Source: Parachlorella kessleri
Taxonomy: Eukaryota > Chlorophyta > Trebouxiophyceae > Chlorellales > Chlorellaceae
Assembly: GCA_001598975.1 (NCBI GenBank)
Contig: BBXU01001030.1
Coordinates: 1-55,384, forward strand
Direction: 5' to 3'
DNA length: 55,384 nucleotides
Shown here: positions 1 to 11,700 of the stretch, piece by piece
Layout of the letters: every line of letters begins with the position of its first letter
Numbering within the stretch: position 1 is the stretch's first letter
The notes under the pieces: generated by a model
The model's input: the letters and a program-made list of their open reading frames with translations, nothing else
Told to the model about the DNA's origin: nothing
The model's database searches: none
Position numbers and translations under genes: made by a program

Positions 1-675
1 TAGGGAGAGGAGACAAGCTGCACCTTTATTCGCTCATTACAGCTTCTTTAGGGTTTCTTCAGATGGGTTGTTCGTACAAGCGCAGCAGAGCGTGGAAGCC
101 CCTTACCAGCCGCTTACCCATGCCCTTAACGCAAGGGGGGCTTCAAAACGTCAACGTTCCTGGTGGGATCCCTTGCCCCTTGTCTCAGTCCGCATCCATA
201 ATGACATGGAAAGCCTTACAGGTGGTGCCTCTAAGACTCCAATCGCAGGTCCGACAACGGTGCCGAACCTGAAAGAAGCAACCGCAGGTAAAAACATGGG
301 TAAAACTGCGACGCAGTTTGGCAGCGGTCGTTGGCTGCCCAACCGCGCATGGAAACGAAATACAGGTATAAAACACAGCACCAACATATCATTCATTCTT
401 ATGTATATGCACATGAGTGTACTTCACGCTTCCGCAGCTGGGTGAAGCCTCACTTCTACCCAACGCCCAACAATTTGAGCCACAAGCCTCGCCGCACTTA
501 CCTACTCCCCTTGTAACCAAGCACAGACACTAGCGGCCTGCCCTGAATATGTCAGCCTGTCGGAGTGACATGCCGTACCAAGGCAGTGGATTGAGGGGTA
601 ACTACAAAACCTGACAAAGCTGGAGCCTGTCAGCCACATGAAAGATAGTGCTAGACAACAGATCTGCATGGCTGC
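1..675. other. no gene recognised; 3' flank of the mitoribosomal-type gene
   Basis: No ORF here has recognisable domains, and the open frames on both strands are short and overlap each other. The stretch lies just past the stop codon of the minus-strand gene ending at 676, so part of it should be its 3' UTR. A neighbouring gene could begin outside the window. Confidence 0.5.
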
Positions 676-3600
676 CTATCGGAGCTTCCGGCGCGGCCGG
701 GGTGCCGCGCGCTGCAGGTACAACAGCTCGTCTTCCGTCAGCTCTCTCCTCGTGCCATCGGGCTGCGCAACGAATGACTTCTTCGCCTGCAGCGCACAAC
801 ATGCAGTGTTGTGTCACACCATAATGCAGTACAGCGGTGCAGCCATAAGGACTTGCATAGTATGAGCAGAGGACTCACATACCCAGCATGCACAGTAGCC
901 TGTGCCAACTGGAGCGGGTTTATGCTGTCAATGCATGCTCTGGCTCTGAGGGAGGCCGCCGGCAACCAGCAGCAAGGAGAGTGAGGGGTTGGGCTAGAAA
1001 GCAAGAAAGCCAACTTGTAGCCCGGGCTCCTCCATATAGACTCCTCACCTGCTGCAGCGGGTTTGACGTCTCCCCAAGGGGCGTGACCACCAGGCCCCAG
1101 CCCTCCCGCGGCCGGCGCGGCGCGTGGCTCTTGCGGCTCGCACGCTTGATGCCGTCTCCGACCTGCGAGAGAAATTCAAGGTACAGATTGCAGGCTGAGA
1201 AGCAGGCCATGCTGAGCTAAGCTGGCGACCCATGTGCCCCAGCAACGAGCCTGCTTGCCACAGAGGGGCCCATAGCGCAGGGAACCACAGCAACCTGCAT
1301 CCTGAAGCCTTCACCACAGAGGGCCCTGGCCAAAACCCTTGCCAAGACAGCCTTGCATGTCATGTTCATGTGGCCAGAGCCCAGGCAAGCCATCTATACC
1401 AACACAACATTCCAACCGACCTCCCAGCACCCATCAAGCACTGGGTGCAGCCACCGCCAGCGCCAATGCTCCTACCACACATTGTACCGCGCACCAGGCC
1501 CATGTTGTACTGCAGGTTGCGCGTAAACTCCTCCACCATGGCAGTCTCCTCCCTCGCCGATATCTGCCAGACGCAAACAGAGCACAGATCGGGCGTCAAG
1601 CTTACAGGGGCATGCAGGGTCCAACGCAAGTCTGCTTGATGCTGCCCGCCAGAGCTCTAGCCAGAATGCCACACAAGAGAATGCGCTTCTTGAGGGGACG
1701 CCTCCTCGTACCAAGCACACTCCACCACAACAGCCCTCAGCGGACCTGCTCCTCTCCCACCCCCTCCCTCAGACAGCCCCAGCCACCTGCCTGTGACAGC
1801 TGCCAGCCGGCCCAGCCAAGTGCATCACATGCCCCAAGGGCTCGCCTCTTAGAGAGCGGGAGACCCCCTACACAGGTGAAGGACTTGCAAACCCTGCACC
1901 CTTCGCACGACGCAGCATATCACCAACGTCGCACACCCACCTGCTCCTCCACCTCCTCCTTGCTGACCACCCCCAGCACCTCCCTTGCCAGCTCTGGGCT
2001 GAGGTCCTCCTCAGTGATCTGGTCCATCGGCTTGCCCAGCTTGGCCTCAAGCCGCGACACCACCTCACGCGTGTCCAGCTCCTGGCGACAGGCAGCAAGC
2101 GTGCCAGCCTGGACTACTGCTAGGCTCGAGATCAATTTGTGCGGATGCGCAGGGAGCACCGAATACTTCAAGAACCAGACTTGCGGCGGCTCATGTCACA
2201 TATTTCCCAGCAACCTGGTGGACCCCTCCATCAACAGTGATTAAGTGATAACGCAGCCTTGCGCCTGTCGCCAGGGCAGCAGCTGCACCCACATCCATCT
2301 CTCTGGGCTAGGCTTCTCACCTTATAGTTGGGGTAGGAGGGGAGGACTGCGTAATGCCGCTCGCCGCTGCCCACCGCCTCTATGCACTCGTGCACCTCAG
2401 TATCCATAATCTCCTGCAAGGGTGTACCACCAGGTGCGGTCGCCTCCACAATGCGCCGGCGATCACGGCTCCACCGCTGAGTGAAAGTGGCAAACTCAAC
2501 AGGCCCAAAATCTAGGCCAGTTCATCCAACAGCTGCTATCCCCAACAGCTGCTATCCAATTACAAAAGATAACTCCTCAACACCAACCCCCACTACCACA
2601 CACACTCCAGCATTTTACAGCACCATGCAGGCACCACACCTCGCCCTGCATTCTCATCCCCCTCAAGCTTACAGCACCCTGCAGGCCCTGGGACATCTCC
2701 CTGCACCTCCAACCCCTCGACCTTAACCCCAGCTTATACAGCCGTTTCCACATGACCTCAGCCCCAGCCTATACAGCCATCTCCACCTGACCCATCCTGC
2801 GCCCTCCTGCAACCTCCGAGCTGGCCACTCCCAGTCGTCAGCACCCCCGCCCCTAACCAGCCTCCTATGTCACGCCAACATGACAACGTACTTCCCCAGA
2901 CAGGGGACAGGTACATACACCAGGAAGGCGTTGCGTAGAGTGCCTCTCGCCACTAGGTACTGTGTAGTTGCACTACCTAAACTCTCACCTGGACCTCGTC
3001 TTGCAGCTTGACGCCCTTGGCTCGCGCCTCGGCCTCCATCTGTTTAAGTGCCAGTATGGCCATCACACGCTGCTGCCGGATACGGAACAAGACTGCCAGG
3101 TTCTCAACAGAGTAACTGCAGCAGCATGACGCAGAAAGCCAGCATTGACATGTCTGTGGTCACTATTTCACCTTGTAAACTAGTAATGACACAAACAGCA
3201 CAGGCAAACCGCCGGCAGTAAAAATTGCACAACACCTTCCTTTGAGCTTAGCCACCCTTAGCCTGCACCATTAGAGAGCAGGGTGGTAGGGAAGCCCCTC
3301 GTCGCTGGTGCCAGATCCCCTACCATACTACTGCCACTTATCTTTACATGTCCCTAGCCCTGTCAGTCCAGTCCCGCCCAGCTCTAATCCCTGTTCGCAC
3401 TACCTGCCACCCATGCTAATAACCTCAAGGGTACATTCACGACCTCCGCCTATATCGCTAACAGTCTTCAAATTGACCTGATATCTATGCGGAAACCCCC
3501 CTGCCACCAGGCCCCCTCACCCCTCAGGGTCCTGTATATGCAGGTCATACATCAGCTGCTTGGACTCGCTGGAGAGCAGCGCGTTCCGCCACGGCTCCTG

Positions 3601-5698
3601 CGCCTTCCCCTCCGTCAGGTCTAGGCCCCAGTGCACCACTGCAGAGCGGCAGGCCAGGCCCCGGCAGGTTAGGGACGCGTAACTGGGTGCCTACCAAAAC
3701 AAGCACTGAACCAGGCGGCTGTAGCTTCAGTGGAGGGCTCTGAAGTCCTGTGCAGTACAGCAGTACACCTCCGGTGCAGCAGTACCGCGATGCTCAGCAG
3801 TCCAGGAGGGAGCCATGACCGCCTGCCTACAAGGCAAGCCCCATGCCAGCCGGCTAGGTACGACACATCAACCACCCCTTACCTCCTGCCTCCTCGTCGG
3901 CTTCTAGGATCTCCCAGGGCAGGCGGCCAGGGGGCGCAGTGTTTACTACTTGTGTAACAGGGCCTGCACACCAGGGAGCCAGTGGCGAACAATGAAAGAC
4001 CATATGGGGACAGAGCAACAGGTTACCATTGAGATAGCACGGGCTAGCAACGCGGGACAGAACCAGGGTGAAAATCATAATGTAAATATCTGTAAAATCA
4101 TGTGAGAGGGGATGAAAGGGCATATTTCACCACATCATGCCGCACACCACACTACTTAGAGGACCGCCCGCTGCCAGCTTAACATGAAGGAGGCACCCAA
4201 AGCAGGCCGGCAGTCTCGCACATCGCACTCATTTCCCCTTTCTCGAGTGGTACATAAGTAGACTTTGCACCTCAAGTTTGTGATCCACCGAGTTGCCGCC
4301 CACCAATCTAGCAATCCACGATGCTCCTTATGCATGCCATCCTGAAGGGATATTTCCTCACCACTAATCCCCCCCGCCCACCTTCAAGCTCGTCCTGCAA
4401 CATGCCGCCAATCATGGCCAGCACTTCCCTGTCCTCCTCGTTCATCCCATCCAGCTCCTCATCCTCCACAGGGGCCGCCGTGAAGTACAGCTGAATGGCT
4501 TCTAGTAGCAGCTTGTAGTCGTCCGGGTGAGCCGCCTCGCCGGCGAGAGGCTCCACACCGCCCGTCTCGGGGTCGGGAACTGTGGGGACGCCTGGCGGGG
4601 CTGCACACAGGTGCAGGCACAGAGGACGTGAGCAACCAAATGAGCAAAAGTGTGGCCTTGGCAGACAGGGGCTCCCAAGGTGCGGTGCTGCGATCTGGCA
4701 CTTCCCACACGGCAAGGCTGCAACTACAAAGATAAAGGGGGCAGAGTTCGGAGCCCAACAGGCGATGTGGGGGTGCCTAAACAACGGACCTTTCGACAGG
4801 GCCACCCAGTCGAGGAGGCCTGCCCCTTGTTTACCCAGTGCCATTCCCAGCCATTATCCATGAGAGACACAACACAGCGCAGAGGCCCCAGGAGCTGTGT
4901 AGGCTGCCATGACTGCGATGAAATCCATGCCTCACAGCGTAGCGACAAATATTCCTTTTCCTGCAACAGAACTACCGCGCCGGCACCTGCCCAAGCGCCA
5001 CTTCAAAGCAGGATTTTGCCTTACATGCAGCTGGCCAAGAACCGAGCGGCTAACTCATCCTAAGACAAGACAAGGCACGCTCAACGACCAGCGCCATTAC
5101 AACATCCTGCCCAAAACGACACAAACCTTTTACAACTGACAAGAATATGGCTATGTCACCTGGGACCCTTTCATGGTGCCATGATACCGTGATACAGCAC
5201 AACTCCGGCTGAGCATAACCCGCCGGGGCACCCAACCTTTTGGCACTCACCCTTCTCCGAATCCTGCAGGTCCTTCTCTACTTCCTCCAGCAGTGCTGCC
5301 GGGTGAACTCGCCGCACTTCCTCCCACAACTGCCGCAGCTCTTCGCTCATCATGAACGCCCCCTCCCCCTCGCCGTTGTTGAACTCGTAGGCGGGGCCGC
5401 CGCCCTCCGCCTGGGCCGTGGGGTCAAAGTCTGGCTCCTCCTGCTCCTCACCGTCCTGTGGGCCGGTGTCAGCATCTTGCAAAGGCTCTTTGTAACCCAC
5501 GGCTGCTAACTGCTGCTCCTCCTCGCCGCTGCTGCTGCTGCTGCGCTGCTCGTCATCATCGCTGCTGCTGCTGTCATCATGGCCGGCACTGCCGAGCGTG
5601 GCCATATGGCGAGCTGCAGTCTGCAACGCTGCTTCGCTGTGACAACTAAGCCTGAGCCTTATGGCTAGGCTAGCACACAGCCGCTGCAACGCAGACAT
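676..5698 (-). CDS. mitochondrial small-subunit ribosomal-type protein (Bot1p / mS35-like), 527 aa
   Basis: Ten exons join in frame on the minus strand: 5698-5251, 4600-4382, 3963-3883, 3638-3521, 3115-2989, 2476-2321, 2081-1941, 1563-1495, 1162-1049, 786-676. I chose ATG at 5698; the frame stays open to 5746 but that upstream codon is TTG. The N-terminus (MSALQRLCASLAIRLRL) is Arg/Leu/Ser-rich without acids, like a mitochondrial presequence, and is followed by an acidic Ser/Asp/Glu stretch (about residues 36-60). The core around residues 270-320 (YSVENLAVLFRIRQQRV, then MAILALKQMEAEARAKG) and a C-terminal basic segment ending PRPRRKLR resemble the eukaryotic mitochondrial regulator (Bot1p) family and plant S24/S35-type mitoribosomal proteins. 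The likely role is in the mitochondrial small ribosomal subunit. The family call comes from remembered motif pattern, not a search; the gene structure itself is well supported because all nine intron phases agree. Confidence 0.6.
3355..3421 (+). repeat. dispersed repeat, copy 1 (inside an intron)
   Basis: About 65 bp starting agccctgtcagtcca and ending near ctgccacccatgctaata match a second copy at 52683-52744, with a few substitutions and a 4-5 bp gap. This copy lies in the intron between exons 4 and 5 of the mitoribosomal-type gene. It may be a fragment of an old mobile element, but no termini were recognised. Confidence 0.6.
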
Positions 5699-6615
5699 GG
5701 CTGCCGCTGCCAAGGGAAAACGGAGTGATAATTTAGAGGCTAACAATGACCGCCTATTAACTGGTTAGATTGACACAGCAAGGGTTCTTATGGATAGTGC
5801 TCCCTTTGGGTTGCAACAGCAAAGGCTTACGGCAGCATTCCTCAAGCGTGCAAGGGTTCAGCTACAAAGAACGGTTAGTGTACTCCTAGAGTAAACATAC
5901 TCCATGAATTTGGTCGAAGGTAACTCCAGCCACCATGCTCCCGCCCGTGCTTCGCCACCACAGCATCCTTTGTGGGCAGCTGTTGGCAGGAGGCCGAGCC
6001 GTTGACAACCCAAGCTTGTTTCGGATATCACCCAGCCCGATATACGGATATCACCCAGCCCGATATACGTATGCAGGCTTAGTCGTACATTATGGACTTG
6101 CTTCCATTTGCTCCATATATAGCCTCCCATGGAGGCCTCCCACCCATGGCAAGTTCACATGCTGTCCTTGGCAAGGTGACAGATATTAACAATGGCATAT
6201 AATTTAAGAATATAAAAGACGTGTGGAACCTGCCATGCGTGCAAGGAGACCACTCCAGCGGCATATGGGAGTTCAGGCAAGGGTGCACAGTACTTCATAA
6301 GGCTGGCACCAGGAAGCAATGACCTCCCCTATACATGCTGGCAGACACGCCAAGGAACAGACAAGGTCAGGTAGGAGGCACATACAGAAAACCCTTGAAA
6401 GTAAATAAGCAGAGCAGGGAATGTCATTTGGCAGGGCGACGAGGCAGACCCAGTAAAGAGCTGGAGCAAAGAAGAAATCACATACGCAGGAGCTGCCTTG
6501 CAGACCCACTATGCCATATCGGCTGCCTGCAAGGACCGCACTGGGCTGTGCCATAAGTTGGCAGGTTCACCCCATTACTAAGTCGTATCTCTCCTCTAGG
6601 ATACTCAGCTCCATC
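5699..6615. other. intergenic: upstream of the mitoribosomal-type gene, downstream of SDHAF2
   Basis: No coding exon with acceptable splice sites was found. The left part should hold the promoter and 5' UTR of the gene starting at 5698, and the right part the 3' UTR of SDHAF2. The only obvious structure is the short perfect tandem repeat listed separately. Confidence 0.5.
6022..6067 (+). repeat. perfect 23-bp tandem duplication
   Basis: Two adjacent 23-bp units beginning cggatatcacccagcccg occur back to back. The unit contains the palindrome GATATC. It lies upstream of the minus-strand gene starting at 5698 and could be a recent slippage product or a doubled protein-binding site; the sequence cannot tell which. 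Confidence 0.8.
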
Positions 6616-8276
6616 TCAAGAGCTGGCAGGCTGCCCTGCTACAGCAGGACCCGCAGCTGGGCTTTCTTTCTTCCAGTCGTCCCACCCTCGCACCCATTCC
6701 TTCCCCGCTGCCGCCTGCGAAGCTGGCTCGCTGTTCTCCTCCATCATCCGCTTAGTGTGCTCCCGCAGTGACTGCAAGACCAAGAAAAAAATGAGACAGC
6801 AGTTGGCTTGGCCCGTGTGAAAATACAACAGCAGTGGGACAGTTTCCCACCCCACCACCACACGACCGCACCCTCCAGCACATATAGGTGGTCAAATAAG
6901 AACCGCAGGGGTTCTTTCAGCTCCTACCACAGTCAGTAAAAACCAAAAACCAGTCACAGGCCCTAACGCACGCACCAGGAACGCACTGTTCTGCAGCATC
7001 TCCTCGGAGGGCTGCAACTGCCCAGTGAGCCACTTGAAGAGATCTGGGTTTTCCTGCAGGCGCAGTGCGCTGCTGTGCATCAGGGGACTGGACTTCAGGG
7101 CAAAAGGTCAACCATTGGGAGCGAAGGGATGCGGAGAGACTGCCAGGACACAGCACAACCTGTTTTTACTATGAACAGGGCAGCAGTCTGGACCAGGCAA
7201 CGCTATGGTGCGCCCTTCCTTGGTGATGCCAGCTTAGCAGCGGAAGGACGACCATGCAATGCCCTGTTCCAGGCTCCAATTGTGCAAGAAGCACAGGCCA
7301 CCTAGTGGTTCATCAGGTATGCCGGAGTGACAGCACTACAAATCGAAGTGAAGGCTGCGTGCAACTTCCCTAGAAATTGAGTACAGCCAAGGCGGACCAA
7401 GCCGAGGTACAACTGTGGATGGCATCAATCTGGGCCTTCCCGCTGTAGCACGAGTATAGACAGGATGCTCCTTGTCCATTCATGACTTCTTGCTCATTTA
7501 TGACTTCTTGCTCATAGGTATACGCTAGCCACCACCCGCTGGACTGTAGCTTAAGCCCCCAGCGAATAGTAGCCCCTTGTCAAAGCCCACCTGATCCAGC
7601 ACAGCTGCTAGCTCGTTCAACTGGTGCACACTCATGCTTGGAATCGTCTTCTCCGCCCAAAGGCCCTGCAACATCCAAGGTGATCCCACATGCAGTGGCT
7701 GCAGCATGAGCAATTAGCCTTCTAATGTCCAATTGTTGCGCGGAAGAGTAAAACCTGGGGTTTGGCGAGTTGGTGTAGAGCCCTCAAAGCTACCCAGGGT
7801 ATATCAAATGCAGAGCTGCCTGTTCCCAGAGCCAGCAGTGCCCAACAATCCTGTAATGGCATCAGCTTCCTGTTCCGCGGAAGATCGTGCATGGCAGAAA
7901 GAAGCATTGCAAGGTGCACATCCTGTCACCAAACACATGTTCTTACCACCAGCAAGTCAAGCTCCAAAAACCCTCGCTGCCTGCTCCGGTACAGCAGCCT
8001 GTTTGCCAACTGCAGCCAAGTGAAAGTGGCATGTAAGCTGCATTTGGTTTTGACTGCTTAGTAAAGCAAGGGTGGACGCACCGCACGCCGCCCAGAGTCT
8101 TCTGCGATGCAGCTCTGCTGCCATGAGCGTGACGTATGTAGGCTCTGACACTGAAAAGTCTGGGCTAAGTCCTGATGGTTGGGACATTGCAGTAGGTGTG
8201 GCAGCAGCCTGCTCAGCGCAGGTGTCGCCAACACCCTCTGCACGCAACCCAAGCCACGGAAGAGTGAGAGAGCCAT
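6616..8276 (-). CDS. SDHAF2: succinate dehydrogenase assembly factor 2 (SDH5 family), 188 aa
   Basis: Five exons on the minus strand: 8276-8082, 8009-7947, 7665-7591, 7053-6976, 6771-6616, all in phase 0. The protein would promote covalent FAD attachment to the flavoprotein subunit of succinate dehydrogenase in the mitochondrial matrix. The N-terminal 60 or so residues (MALSLFRGLGCVQRVLATPA) are a typical presequence. The family core follows: LLYRSRQRGFLELDLLV (about 70-86), then a helix with MSVHQLNELAAVLDQ, then ENPDLFKWLTGQ (about 112-123), which match the conserved YRSRRRG...E.D and D-x-[DL]-x-x-WLTG elements. The C-terminal tail is hydrophilic with two Trp residues. Length is slightly above the usual 150-170 because of the long presequence and tail. 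The start is an ATG 489 bp from the divergent gene's ATG. Confidence 0.9.
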
Positions 8277-8765
8277 GCTGATACCAGGCTTACTAGAAAG
8301 ACCTGCAAACTACGAAGTAAGAAACGACAAATGTTTCTTTGCCAGCTCACAGGGCGCAACCGCCCTCAGGATTGCGCATGGGGGAGGAGTGCCCTGACCA
8401 TCTCACTTAACTACTTGCTTATTTTCTGTTAGAGAGAGAGCTTGCAATCCACCAGGGCTTGTGCACAGTCCTGACATCGCGCACTTGATGATAGGCACCT
8501 GAATCCACCTGTGTAGTCGCCTGCAACGTTTTTTTGGTGACGCTATATGTTGAAGCACCGCTGTCCTGCCTATTTGCTCACAGCCCACGCAAATCAGCCT
8601 CATCCCAGCCGCAACCAACTGGAAGCAGCCTTGCACCAAACTGGAGTACTCCCGGCCTGCCGCAGCTGCTGAACTGAGGCCCCGTCTGCACCTTACCAAA
8701 GAGCGCAGCCGACCTGCCGGAGTCCCTCAGTGTTCCAGCGCTGCTGGCTGTACCCGGACGACCAA
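8277..8765. promoter_or_regulatory. divergent promoter region, SDHAF2 / CE4-GH18 gene
   Basis: 489 bp separate the start codons of two divergently transcribed genes, so both promoters and 5' UTRs must lie here unless non-coding exons lie elsewhere. The short open frames present have no recognisable homology. No TATA box was assigned with confidence. Confidence 0.55.
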
Positions 8766-11700
8766 ATGGCGACAGTTGCAAGCGAGTGGGCGGTACTAGC
8801 TAACCTGCTCCTGCTGTCTGTCACCGTGGCAGCAACCTACAGTAAGCCCTAACATCATAACAGGTCCGCTCGTATTGTTACAGAGGGAGATGAAGCTCCA
8901 GAGAGATAACCGCGTGAGTTGCCTACTGCAGGCTGCCCAGCATCCTGTGATGCAGATGCTTTGTGCAAGTGCGCCAGTACCGGCCCACCCGGCGGCTTGC
9001 AGGCAACTGATACACCTCAATTCATGGTACTTACCAACACTGGAGCAGGTAGGCTATGTCCCTGGTATCTTCAATGAGTAGGGCAGCGTGTTTCCAGTGG
9101 CCTGCTCTGGAATGCATACTGTCTGACGCTGCTGAAGCCAGTCAAGAGCTGCCTGCCGCAGTCACTTCACTCAGCTACACAGCGATCCGCAACATCACAG
9201 ACCGTCACAGAAGTCCCAACAGCTGTGTCATGCCTGCCACCTGGTTTGTGACGGCCCAGGACACACAGCCAGATCTGATCCGCCAGCTTTACAGCGCCGG
9301 CCATGAAATAGCAACACAAAGTCTGTCTGGGTCTGGGCTGCCCAACGCTACTGAGATTGTGAGCTGCCGCACATGGCTAAACGAGGTGAGTGGCAGGCCT
9401 CATGTCCAACATTGGTTGCTTCTTGGACGATGCGGATCCAGAGTTGAAGATGCCCAGTGTTCCCCTAATTGACAATGAGGCTTGGGGTGGTCTGGGGTGT
9501 TGGCCTGCATGCGAGCATGGTCATGGTCTACAATACACAGCAGACAAATTACTGTTGAAATTTGCAGACCTGCAACGTTCCTTTAGCCAAGATCAAGGGG
9601 TTCCGCGCACCCTACCTGACCCATGACAAAGCTCAGCGGGGGGTGCTGGAGGCAAATGGGTTCATGTGGGACAGGCAAGTTGCCTGCTCGTGGTGATGAC
9701 ATCATCGTGAGGAAGTTGTGTTGTGTTTACAGCAACTAAATGCTTCAAAGCCTGGCCATGCTGTGCACCCATGAAATGGCTATTGTTAGGGCGCTGTGCA
9801 GTTCCATCACAGAAACATGGCCATCTAACTCCTCCCCAAATGAGAAGCAGAGAACCTGGCCATTCACCATGGACTGGGGCATACCTATAGTGAGTCAAAT
9901 GTAGTTGTGATTTCTGCTGCATCCTACAACAGACATTAGGCACTTCCTGGATAAGCCAACCAACTGACCCAATTGCTTCCGCGTCTGTGCCTTTTACCCC
10001 CACTCTTGCATGCCCGGCATATGTACAGGACTGCAGCCAGGGTAGTGGAACTTGCAGCGAGAATGAGGTGCACCCCGGCCTGTGGGAGTTCCCAATTCTG
10101 AACGTCCAAGATGCCGATGGCACGGTCATTTCAAGCATGGACCCTATGGTGGGTTGAGCTATCAGAAACAGCAAGCCACTTGTGCAAACGGGCAGTGTCT
10201 TTGCAAGCCATATACTGTGTTAGGTGCTTGTTCTCTGATAGTTAGCAAGCTGCCGTACCTCGCAGCTTTCTTAGTTGACCAGGGTTGCCAGCTTTGCAGG
10301 GCGACTATTTTTTTCTATACCAGGAGGAGCTTATGAGGAGCTACAATGGCAACAGAGCACCAATCACCATAAATGTAGAAGCAGGGATGCTCCTTGCTTT
10401 CCCGGAACACCAAGTCCAGCTTAGCCGCTTTCTTGACTGGGCTTTGGCCCATGAAAACGTTTGGCTGGTCACCGTTACTGAGGTAAGTCAGTTCTTTGCA
10501 ACTTCCTTGTTGTGTGGCCCTGGTCCCCTATTGCTGACTTGCGTGTGTGCAACTGTGCGCCTCAGCGACCATGTTGCCTCCGTTTGCTGTAGCCCTTGGC
10601 GGAATGTGTCTGTCCTTTGCAGGTGCTGCGCTGGATGAAGGACCCGGTGCCAGCCTCACAGTATGACCTGGACTGCACGCCGCCCACTGACATGATCCTC
10701 CAAAATGCCCAGGCCTGCTTGCCACGTCCAGGAGGGTGTGGGCAGGTCTGTTAGTGTAGGCAGGTGCAGGCAGGACTACTTGCAGCCACTTCTCTTCAGC
10801 ACGGTGCCTGCCGTTGTGCGCGCAGCGTCCTCATTGTATGGCCTTGTACAGCTTGCCTGCCCCGGGTGGTTTGTGAAAGGCGTGCATGCCCCCCCTGGGG
10901 CGTCCATGGGACATCATGCTGCAGGGCAGCTGGAATAGCCAACAGTGCGCCTGCGTGTGTTACTACCAGTTGGACAGCCGTTTTCCTGGGTTCTGCCTGG
11001 ATGTCGCGACTGGCCTTTGCACGGTAGGTACTGAACTGCTCAGTGGGGCCCCAGTGGGGATAAGCAGGTGGACGTCTGTATGTCTTTGGGGAACAGAAAG
11101 ACAGGTAAGACCCCTGAGGTTTGTGTTGAAACTTATACCTGCTGAGACAACAGGCCAGCACAGGGGTACACACAACCCAAGTCAGCCCAGCAACCTGGTT
11201 GATTGGGCACAGGTTGCCAAGCTTTATGACAGTATGACCAACAAGTACTATTGTCCCACAAGCGCAACTGGCGCCAGCGCCCTTGGGGAGAAGGTGAGCG
11301 GCACTCCTATTGCACCGGTCTCTGTAGTGAGAAAAATTTTTTGGAGGTAGCGGCCACAGATGCATCCAATAGCCTCCATCATGTAGCTAGCACGCGTGTG
11401 CTGCCCAACATACAAGTGCAATCCTGGGGAGGTACAGGCCCTTACCGGGTAAAACACAGCGATTTACTGATGCCATCAATCATGACAGCACCCCCGCGCA
11501 TGCAGGTCTTTGCTCCCTTCATTGATGTCACAGCCTCGCCCACTCCCATGCTCGAGACCATAGTTGATGCCACAGGCCAGAAGACCTTCAGCCTGGGTTT
11601 CATAGCAGCCAAGGGCGTTAAGGCCGCTTGGGGTGGTAAGTGCGCTGGCTATGGACACACCAGGGTAGGGCGGCAGTTAGTCGAACTGTTGGGCAGGAGC

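Noticed and set aside
1339..2244. Long plus-strand ORF of 301 aa
   Set aside because: It is antisense to three well-supported exons of the minus-strand gene and has low-complexity Pro/Ser/Thr composition.
5699..5746. Upstream extension of the mitoribosomal-type protein to 5746
   Set aside because: The first codon there is TTG, and the first in-frame ATG is at 5698, which already gives a good presequence.
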